Source: Rubrivivax sp. (GTDB taxonomy: Bacteria; Pseudomonadota; Gammaproteobacteria; Burkholderiales; Burkholderiaceae_C). From it: DNA of 55,839 nt. The position numbers and the translations under genes are program-made. Every line of letters starts with the position of its first letter. Position 1 is the first letter of the stretch. The notes beneath the pieces were generated by a model, which saw only the letters and a list, made by a program, of their open reading frames with translations, did not search any database and was not told the origin of the DNA. Of this stretch, positions 49,890 to 55,839 are shown one piece after another. The DNA lies in contig JAURZM010000073.1 in the NCBI GenBank assembly GCA_030653385.1, positions 1-55,839 of the forward strand, in the 5' to 3' direction.

Positions 49890-50887
49890 GCCACCTGCAG
49901 CGTGTCGCGCAGCCCGGCCAGGATCTGGTAGCTGCGCAGTCGTGCGGTGTGGTCGTGCATGGCACCGGCGACGATCAGTTCATCGGCTGCGGTCGCCGCG
50001 ACGATCTGCGACAACTGCCGCGCCACCGTGTCCGGGCCGCCCACGGCGGTGGCCGCCAGCATCTGTTCGACGCCAGCACGTTCGGCGTCGGTCCACAAGC
50101 CATCCATCGTGGCCACCGGACGGGGCAGCGGGCCACGTTGGCCGCGCCGCATGCCCAGAAAACGTTGCTGGATGGACGTGAAGTGGAAAGCCGCTTCTTC
50201 GTCGCTGTCGGCCGCCACCACATTGACGGCCACCATGGCATGCGGACGTGGCCAGCGGGTGCTGGGCCGGTAGGTGGTGCGGTAGATCTGCAGCGCCTGC
50301 ATCAGCAAGTCAGGCGCGAAGTGCGAGGCAAAGGCAAATGGCAGGCCCAGGTGGGCTGCCAGCTGGGCGCTGTACAGGCTGCTGCCGAGCAGCCAGATGG
50401 GCACCTGGGTGCCCAAGCCGGGAATCGCACGAACCACCTGGCCCTGGCGCGGCTCGTCCAGGTAGGCCTGCAGTTCCATCACGTCCTGCGGGAAATGGTC
50501 TTCGTTGGCGCCGGCCAGCGTGCGGCGCAAAGCGCGCATGGTGGGCTGGTCGGTGCCCGGCGCACGGCCCAGGCCCAAGTCGATACGGCCGGGGTACAGC
50601 GTGGCCAGCGTGCCGAACTGTTCGGCCACCACCAGCGGCGCGTGGTTGGGCAGCATGATGCCGCCACTGCCCACGCGGATGGTCTTCGTGCCACCGGCGA
50701 TGTGGCCGATGAGCACCGCAGTGGCGCTGCACGCCAGCCCGTCCATGTTGTGGTGTTCGGCCAGCCAGTAGCGCTGGTAGCCCCAGGCCTCGGCGTGTTG
50801 TGCCAGGTCCAGGCTGTTGCGCAAGGCCTGTGCGGCGTTGCTGCCTTCGACGACCGGCGCGAGGTCAAGAACGGAAAGTGAAATCAT
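49877..50887 (-). CDS. LLM-class flavin-dependent oxidoreductase
   Basis: The protein has 336 residues from the ATG at 50887. It is a luciferase-like TIM barrel: LSVLDLAPVVEGSNAAQAL near 4-22, WGYQRYWLAEHHNMDGLA near 35-52, and IRVGSGGIMLPNHAPLVVAEQFG near 70-92. Then come LYPGRIDLGLGRAPGTDQPT near 96-115, and a C-terminal half with ADELIVAGAMHDH. This MsnO8-like subgroup (starting with LSVLDL.PV) uses FMN or F420 and acts on unknown substrates. It is divergent from the PF10118 protein gene, with a 58-base gap. Confidence 0.92.
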   Translation of the reverse strand: MISLSVLDLAPVVEGSNAAQALRNSLDLAQHAEAWGYQRYWLAEHHNMDGLACSATAVLIGHIAGGTKTIRVGSGGIMLPNHAPLVVAEQFGTLATLYPGRIDLGLGRAPGTDQPTMRALRRTLAGANEDHFPQDVMELQAYLDEPRQGQVVRAIPGLGTQVPIWLLGSSLYSAQLAAHLGLPFAFASHFAPDLLMQALQIYRTTYRPSTRWPRPHAMVAVNVVAADSDEEAAFHFTSIQQRFLGMRRGQRGPLPRPVATMDGLWTDAERAGVEQMLAATAVGGPDTVARQLSQIVAATAADELIVAGAMHDHTARLRSYQILAGLRDTLQVAQAA

Positions 50888-50945
50888 GGACAGTATCTTG
50901 CCCCAGGCTGCAGGGTGGTGCGCAAAGGGCCATACTTTGGCCCTC

Positions 50946-51797
50946 ATGAGCGCATCCTTCTCCCCATCCCTTGTCAAGCCGCCGCTCACCGTGCGTCGCC
51001 TGCGTGTGGACCTGGACACAGCCTTGCCACGCCACTGGGCTGGCGACGCCTTCAGCACGGCGTTTTTCAACGCGCTGTCGATGAGCTTTCCGGTCGGTGA
51101 GCAGTACTTCATCGACAGCATGCGCAAGGGCCTGGCCGCGTTGCCCGACGAGCCGCGCGCGGCTTTTGCCGACGAGGTGCAGGGTTTCATCGGCCAGGAG
51201 GCCACGCACCGCCACGTGCACGAACGTTTCAATAGCCACTTGGCGCGCCAGGGCCTGGTGAACAGCTGGCAGGCCCGATTGCTGACACGGCGGCCGCTGC
51301 TGGAATCGATGGACGTGCGCAACTGGCTGGCCGTCACCGCGGCCACCGAACACCTGACCGCCGTGTTCGCCGAATTCATGCTGGCGCACCCGCAGGCCCT
51401 GCAGGGCGCAGAACCGCGCCTGCGTGACCTGTGGCTGTGGCACAGCTGCGAAGAAACCGAACACCGCAGCACGGCCTTCGACCTGTACACCGCGCTCGGT
51501 GGCAACCACGAATGGCGCACACGCATCTACAAGCTCGTGGTGCGCACCTTTGCCGTTGACCTGGCGCGCCAGACGCTGCGCAACCTGTGGCAGGACGGCA
51601 GCTGGTGGCGCCTGTCCACCTGGGTGCAAGGCGCACGTTTCCTGTGGGGCGACGACGGCATCGTGACACGCAGCGCCGGGCCCCGGCAGCTCTACCTGCG
51701 GGCCGATTTCCACCCGCTGCAGACCGACGAAACGGCGGCCCGGCAGTGGCTGCACGATCACGCCGAGCTGGCGCCGCCGGTGCGCGCAGCCGCCTGA
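50946..51797 (+). CDS. PF10118-type metal-dependent hydrolase family protein
   Basis: The protein has 283 residues from the ATG at 50946. It looks like a ferritin-like all-helical protein with carboxylate/histidine motifs: FIGQEATHRHVHERFN near 80-95, TEHLTAVFAEFML near 136-148, and HSCEETEHRSTAFDLY near 165-180. This is the pattern of the so-called predicted metal-dependent hydrolases (COG3687), probably diiron proteins. The real reaction is unknown. No signal peptide. Single gene. Confidence 0.85.
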   Translation: MSASFSPSLVKPPLTVRRLRVDLDTALPRHWAGDAFSTAFFNALSMSFPVGEQYFIDSMRKGLAALPDEPRAAFADEVQGFIGQEATHRHVHERFNSHLARQGLVNSWQARLLTRRPLLESMDVRNWLAVTAATEHLTAVFAEFMLAHPQALQGAEPRLRDLWLWHSCEETEHRSTAFDLYTALGGNHEWRTRIYKLVVRTFAVDLARQTLRNLWQDGSWWRLSTWVQGARFLWGDDGIVTRSAGPRQLYLRADFHPLQTDETAARQWLHDHAELAPPVRAAA

Positions 51798-51820
51798 AGC
51801 GGCCTGAAGCCGCTGCAGCT

Positions 51821-53452
51821 TCAGCGCAGCAGCAGATGCCCCAGCAGAACCACCATGGCCGCGTGGCCGGGTTCGTCGATGGCCAGGATACGCACCGTCG
51901 CACCCGGCCGGCGGTTCGGTGAGTCGGCAGCCACCCGCTGCCACAGCTCCTGCAGCGTGGCGTGCAGGTAGGGCTGGTCGGTGCTCTGGTCCACCAGCAA
52001 AAGCACACGCCGCAGGTCCACGCTGTCCAGCAGGCGGCCGATTTCGTAGCGGCAGCCCTGGTTGCCAGGCGAAAAACTGCGCAGGTCCATCAGCACCGCG
52101 TCGCTGGCCGACGCCAGGCGTTGCATGCTCATCTGCCAGGTGTCGGCACGGCAGAACAGTTCGTCGATGCGGTGGCGGCCGTCGGGTGCCGAGCGCAGGT
52201 CGAAGGCCGCCAGGCGGCGCTGCAGGTCGGCCGTGCCGCTGACAAACTGGCGTGCCAGGTCGCCGCTCATGAAGTCCAGGAACTCGTGCGGTTCGACGGT
52301 GGAGGTGACCAGGTCGGGCCCGGCGATCATCGCCATCGGCCCCAGCGGCTGCCAATGCCGGCGCAGGCGGTCGAACAGCCGTTCGCTGCGGGCGCCGAGC
52401 GCAAACACGCGCAGCAGCAGCAGGCGCTGCGGTGCCACGGCCGGCGTGCCGATCAGCCGCCACAGCAGACCGGCCGTGAGCCGCGCGGCCACAAAGGCCA
52501 CCAGGCCGCTGAGCAGCCACCAGGGGCCGGAGAACACCATGCCGATGGACTGCACCACCGCGAAGATGATGAAAAGCGCGTCCACCGACAGCGCCATTTC
52601 ACTGAAGGCGCGTGCCTGGTAACGGCGGCCCAGCCAGCGCAGCAAGGGCCAGCCCAACAAGCCCGCCAGCAGCATGCCGATCAGCATCACGGCGTAGAAG
52701 GTGCTGGTGCCGCCCAGGCCCGCCGCAAAGGCCATGCCGGTCACGGCCTGCAGCACCGCTTCGTCGGCCGCCATCCAACCAATGATCGCCTGCGAACCCA
52801 GCAGTGCCAGCACCATGTAGCTCAGCACCAGCGGGCCCACCGCACGGATGCGGCGCCACATGAAGGCCGCCAGCAGCACCGTGGCCGGGCCGTTGACGAG
52901 CAGCCAAACCAGCGCGGCATCCTTCAGGCCGCCGCTGTCGCCGTCGTGCGGCGCGGCCAGCCACAAGGCGCCCACGGCCACGAAGTACGGCAGCAGCAGC
53001 GCCACGCGGTGCCAGCGGTCGTAGGCCGCCACCAGCAACACGGCCAGCACCGCAGGCCACAGGTGCAACAGTGTCATGAAGGCGGTGCGGATGGGCAGCA
53101 CATCCATGCCATCGCTCATCTGCACGGCCAGGGCCATCAGCACCGCGTAGACCGTGCCCGCCACCAGGTAGATGCCGGCCGACTGCCACGGCGCCCGACG
53201 GGTGTGCCGCCAGGCCGCGCTGTCGGCGTCTGGCGCCGCGGCCAACTGTTCCACCTGCAGCGCCGGTGGCGGTTTGCCGACCGCTGCCGGGGTGTCGACT
53301 GGCGCCATGAATGGCCCCGCCTGTTGCGACATGCCACGCAGCACCGCACGCCGGTACAGCCACAGCAGGCCGGCGCACACCGGCACCGACAGCAGTGCGG
53401 CCAGCACGATGGCAAAGGGCAGGGCGCCGGTCAGCGCTTGTCGTGCATCCAT
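51821..53452 (-). CDS. polytopic membrane protein with a soluble, TIR-like C-terminal domain
   Basis: The protein has 543 residues from the ATG at 53452. One membrane segment lies near 8-32 and about nine more between 95 and 330. Then comes a cytosolic domain of about 200 residues. That domain has an alternating strand/helix order: PLGPMAMIAGPDLVT, a DFMSGDLARQFV helix, a SASDAVLMDLRSFSPGNQGC strand-loop near 440-460 followed by RYEIGRLLD, then RRVLLLVDQSTDQPYL and a final VRILAIDEPGH strand. This order, with a Glu in RYEIG after the loop, recalls TIR or SLOG-like domains; that is inference. I know no named family. It is leftward like the dioxygenase genes but 83 bases after them, so probably separate. 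Confidence 0.65.
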   Translation of the reverse strand: MDARQALTGALPFAIVLAALLSVPVCAGLLWLYRRAVLRGMSQQAGPFMAPVDTPAAVGKPPPALQVEQLAAAPDADSAAWRHTRRAPWQSAGIYLVAGTVYAVLMALAVQMSDGMDVLPIRTAFMTLLHLWPAVLAVLLVAAYDRWHRVALLLPYFVAVGALWLAAPHDGDSGGLKDAALVWLLVNGPATVLLAAFMWRRIRAVGPLVLSYMVLALLGSQAIIGWMAADEAVLQAVTGMAFAAGLGGTSTFYAVMLIGMLLAGLLGWPLLRWLGRRYQARAFSEMALSVDALFIIFAVVQSIGMVFSGPWWLLSGLVAFVAARLTAGLLWRLIGTPAVAPQRLLLLRVFALGARSERLFDRLRRHWQPLGPMAMIAGPDLVTSTVEPHEFLDFMSGDLARQFVSGTADLQRRLAAFDLRSAPDGRHRIDELFCRADTWQMSMQRLASASDAVLMDLRSFSPGNQGCRYEIGRLLDSVDLRRVLLLVDQSTDQPYLHATLQELWQRVAADSPNRRPGATVRILAIDEPGHAAMVVLLGHLLLR

Positions 53453-53535
53453 GCGCCCAGTGTGCCGCCGGCACACGGCCAGACGCGGCTGCGCGACGGT
53501 GGGAAGTTAGGGGGCGGGTGCCGATCGCTGAGCGC

Positions 53536-53865
53536 TCAGCCCACGGCCAGCTTCACCCACAAACGACCCGCGTCATCAACACGCACCGCGTGCACCGCCA
53601 GGTCTTGCGTCAGCGGCGCGCACAGCGCACGGCCGCTGCGCACGTCGAAGCGGCCCTGGTGCAAAGGGCATTCGATGCTGCCGTCTTCTTCCACGAAGCC
53701 GCCACACAGGCTGGCGCTGCCGTGGGTGCAGGTGGCGTCGATGGCGTGCAGCTCTTCGCCCAGGCGCACGAGTGCGATCTCGCGGCCTTGCACATGCGCG
53801 GCCACGACGTCGCCGTCGGGCACGTCGGCCGCGGCGGCCACGTCGATCCAGGTGTCTGCGCTCAT
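53536..53865 (-). CDS. Rieske [2Fe-2S] ferredoxin of a ring-hydroxylating dioxygenase
   Basis: The protein has 109 residues. The Rieske ligands are visible as CTHG near 46-49 and CPLHQGRF near 65-72, giving the C-x-H and C-x2-H pattern with 16-17 residues between. The fold is the small soluble ferredoxin type. It passes electrons from a reductase to the oxygenase alpha subunit. The ATG overlaps the stop of the beta-subunit gene by four bases. The reductase is not the next gene, so electrons must come from one encoded elsewhere. Confidence 0.92.
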   Translation of the reverse strand: MSADTWIDVAAAADVPDGDVVAAHVQGREIALVRLGEELHAIDATCTHGSASLCGGFVEEDGSIECPLHQGRFDVRSGRALCAPLTQDLAVHAVRVDDAGRLWVKLAVG

Positions 53866-54365
53866 ATCGGGTCGATGATCGAGTTGGGGATCAGGTCGTT
53901 GTCGAAGATCACCAGGCGCTGCGCGAAGCGCAGGCCGCCGGGTGTGTGCACCACACGGTCCAGGTAGCGGCCCACGCTCAGGATCTCGGGCATCGCATCG
54001 CGTTTGGTGCGGATGACCACGTAGCTGGCTTCGCAGCACAGCACTTCGTCCGTGCCTTGGCTTTCACGTGCCAGCAATCGCGGCAAGCCCACGATGTGGC
54101 GTTGCAGATAGGGGTCGTGGAAGATCGTTTCCTGCGCGCCGTAGACACGGTCCTTCAGCATCGCGCGGCTCTCCAAAGCCAGCGTGGCCAGCGGCAGACC
54201 GCGGTCGAAGTTCTCGCGTGACTGCAGCTTGTAGACACCGTCTTCGGTGAAGAAGTCGGGCCAGCGTTCCAGTTCGCGTGCGTCCAGCACGGCGGCGCAG
54301 TCGCTGTACAGCGCATGCAGCGCCAGCAGGGTGTCGGCGTCGAGTTTCACGGCGCTGTTGTTCAT
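53862..54365 (-). CDS. aromatic-ring-hydroxylating dioxygenase, beta (small) subunit
   Basis: The protein has 167 residues of the SnoaL/NTF2-like fold: ALYSDCAAVLDARELERWPDFFTEDGVYKL near 15-44, VYGAQETIFHDPYLQRHIVGLPRL near 74-97, and a C-terminal RFAQRLVIFDNDLIPNSII. This is the structural subunit that holds the alpha3-beta3 oxygenase together. It is coupled by four-base overlaps to the alpha gene before it and the ferredoxin gene after it. Confidence 0.92.
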   Translation of the reverse strand: MNNSAVKLDADTLLALHALYSDCAAVLDARELERWPDFFTEDGVYKLQSRENFDRGLPLATLALESRAMLKDRVYGAQETIFHDPYLQRHIVGLPRLLARESQGTDEVLCCEASYVVIRTKRDAMPEILSVGRYLDRVVHTPGGLRFAQRLVIFDNDLIPNSIIDPI

Positions 54366-55633
54366 AGGCCCATCACCCCGCGCCAGTAGCCGTACATGCC
54401 GCGGATCAGCGTTTCCGTCACCATGTGGTCGGTGGCCTTCACGTCCAGGCCATCGAGCTCACTCAACGTGCGCGCCTGGCCGTTGGCGGCAAAGGCCTGC
54501 TGCACGAACTCGATCACCTCGCCGTCGTCGGCAGACACGAAGCCCGCAGGACCGAAAAGATTGGCCTGTCGCAGCCGGCGGCGGGTCATGGCTTCGTCGT
54601 CGTCGGCCAGGCCGAAGTGGGTCCACACAAAATCAAAGACACCGGGCGACACTGGCTGGATGTGCCGTGTCGACAGCGAGTTCACCTGCTGCTGGATGAT
54701 GAGGCTGGGGAACAGCGTCATCATCACCACGCTGGGGCCGCCCCACCAGGCTTCGGGCACCACGTCCAGCAGTCGGTTGTCGTGCAACTGCATGCCGGCC
54801 TTGAAGCTGGTCACGCCCTGCGTTACGCTGCCCGCACCACCTTCGTTGCGGCGGCTCACCATGCAGGCGTGGCGGTGGTGTTTGTCCATCACCATCTGGC
54901 TTTTCTGGTCGGCGCGCCACAGGCCGAAGGTGACGAACCACGTGTGCAGCAGGCCCGGGTGGTAGGGGTCTTTGATGTTCTCCTGCATCAGCTTCCAGTT
55001 GGCCGGGATGCGCTGGCGGTTGTAGCCCAGCAGCTTCAGCGGCCGGGCGTCGTTGAACACACGGTCGTGGTAGTGCAGCACCTCGGGGCCCAGGAAGTCT
55101 TCGAAAGGCTCGACGTCGTGGTCGAAGCTGGCGTAGACGGCGCCGCCGCGGCGCGCCACCTTCAGCTGTGTCAGGCCGTGGTCGGACAGCTTGAAGTCGG
55201 CCGGCATGCCACCGTTGACACGCCCGTCCTGCTTCACGCCACGGCGAAAGGGCAGGCCCACCAGGTCACCCTTCAGGCTGTAGTTCCACTGGTGGTAGGG
55301 GCAGACGAAGTCCTTCACACGGCCATGCCGTTCGCGGCAGAAGGCCACGCCGCGGTGGGCGCAGCGGTTTTCGACGGCATGGATGTCGCCACCTTCGCCA
55401 CGCACCATGATCACGCTGCGTTCGCCGACCGCCGTGCGCTTGAAGTCGCCGGTTTCCGGCACCTCGCACTCCAGGCCCACGTAACACCAGTGGCCGCGGT
55501 AGAACAGGCGGTCCATCTCTCGGCGGTACAGGGTTTCGTCGGTGTAGACCCAGCCCGGCGCGCGGCTGGTGGGGCTGTCCCCCCATGCGGCATCGGTGGG
55601 CGGGATGGCCTGGATCGGAATGGCAGCGTTCAT
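54362..55633 (-). CDS. aromatic-ring-hydroxylating dioxygenase, alpha (large) subunit; anthranilate/salicylate-type
   Basis: The protein has 423 residues from the ATG at 55633. The Rieske centre is CAHRGVAFC near 93-101 and CPYHQWNY near 113-120. The mononuclear iron site has the His pair and bridging Asp in MQENIKDPYHPGLLHTW near 209-225. That stretch and the following VTFGLWRADQKS are like the large subunits of anthranilate 1,2-dioxygenase (AndAc) and salicylate 5-hydroxylase (NagG), so I infer an aromatic acid substrate. The alpha-beta-ferredoxin order matches the andAcAdAb arrangement. An IS5-family element begins 71 bases upstream. Confidence 0.92.
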   Translation of the reverse strand: MNAAIPIQAIPPTDAAWGDSPTSRAPGWVYTDETLYRREMDRLFYRGHWCYVGLECEVPETGDFKRTAVGERSVIMVRGEGGDIHAVENRCAHRGVAFCRERHGRVKDFVCPYHQWNYSLKGDLVGLPFRRGVKQDGRVNGGMPADFKLSDHGLTQLKVARRGGAVYASFDHDVEPFEDFLGPEVLHYHDRVFNDARPLKLLGYNRQRIPANWKLMQENIKDPYHPGLLHTWFVTFGLWRADQKSQMVMDKHHRHACMVSRRNEGGAGSVTQGVTSFKAGMQLHDNRLLDVVPEAWWGGPSVVMMTLFPSLIIQQQVNSLSTRHIQPVSPGVFDFVWTHFGLADDDEAMTRRRLRQANLFGPAGFVSADDGEVIEFVQQAFAANGQARTLSELDGLDVKATDHMVTETLIRGMYGYWRGVMGL

Positions 55634-55704
55634 GGCGGCAGCCTCTGGCGAAGTGAGCGCATTGTGGGTAAAGCCCAAGCTTCGCGAAATGCAGCCCGCC
55701 CTAA

Positions 55705-55839
55705 GGCAAGACTGATCAAGTTCCCTGGCCCGGCAATTGCAGCGGTTTTGTCAGAGTAACAGCTTGAGGCTCGGCGATGAAGCAGCAGACACTGGCGATG
55801 GCGGCAGACCAAGGCGCGGGATTCGAGCAGTACCGACGC
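55705..55839 (+). mobile_element. IS5-family insertion sequence, right-truncated by window edge
   Basis: The IS5-like transposase start at 55777 is preceded by GGCAAGACTGATCAAGTTCC from 55705, which fits an IS5-type terminal inverted repeat. Just outside it is CTAA (55701-55704), the target sequence preferred and duplicated by many IS5 elements. The rest of the element is beyond the window. It sits between the dioxygenase operon and whatever lies upstream. Confidence 0.72.
55777..55839 (+). CDS. IS5-family transposase, N-terminal 21 residues (partial)
   Basis: From the ATG at 55777 the codons read MKQQTLAMAADQGAGFEQY and then two arginines to the edge. This is the usual opening of IS5-group DDE transposases (MKQ.TL/TF..., then ..YR.PTRR). 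The catalytic domain is outside the window, so intactness cannot be judged. Confidence 0.8.
   Translation, partial: MKQQTLAMAADQGAGFEQYRR

Overview
The window is about 55.8 kb of GC-rich bacterial chromosome. The gene families, the class I phaC-phaA-phaB order, the long form of TrpS, the rubrerythrin/FeS oxidoreductase/DUF3501 cluster and the map-glnD and imuA-imuB arrangements all point to a betaproteobacterium of the order Burkholderiales, probably near the Rubrivivax/Ideonella/Aquincola group. That placement is inferred from gene content, not from a search. Both ends of the window are cut insertion sequences: an IS3-family end on the left (1-139) and an IS5-family end on the right (from 55705).

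Left end (1-3375): next to the IS3 end lies a short accessory module of visibly lower GC. It holds an unrecognised 174-residue protein, an SF2 helicase of the DinG/XPD type fused to an HNH nuclease domain, and a HEPN-like protein. After 430 bases of apparently decayed DNA comes tRNA-Ala(CGC), where the ordinary chromosome resumes. This module is the best candidate in the window for an undescribed, possibly defence-related, system.

3.4-25.9 kb: mostly accessory metabolism and stress genes. They include an arylformamidase-like hydrolase, an M48 protease, the rubrerythrin/FeS/DUF3501 cluster, 6-phosphogluconate dehydrogenase, a DUF1800/DUF1501 pair, a D-threonine aldolase-like enzyme with RarD, a ThiS/MoaD-like protein coupled to a beta-propeller protein, a hypothetical gene coupled to two glutathione transferases, an esterase and an amidohydrolase. 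They end with an SOS mutagenesis cassette (LexA box, imuA, a DUF3224 gene, imuB).

25.9-34.8 kb: housekeeping and small-molecule genes: GNAT, META lipoprotein, carboxylesterase, trpS, purN, DUF1653, an RsmB-like rRNA methyltransferase, a fatty-acid desaturase, Nudix hydrolase, maiA and pgeF.

35-38.8 kb: a complete polyhydroxybutyrate operon. PhaA condenses two acetyl-CoA, PhaB reduces acetoacetyl-CoA and PhaC polymerises the product.

39-51.8 kb: a leftward block of YitT, DUF2788 and DUF2189 membrane proteins, mnmH, glnD and map, set against rightward purL, followed by small genes, an LLM flavin enzyme and a PF10118-type protein.

51.8-55.8 kb: a membrane protein with an unusual soluble C-terminal domain, then the ferredoxin, beta and alpha genes of a ring-hydroxylating dioxygenase (transcribed leftward), with the IS5-family element 71 bp upstream of the alpha gene.
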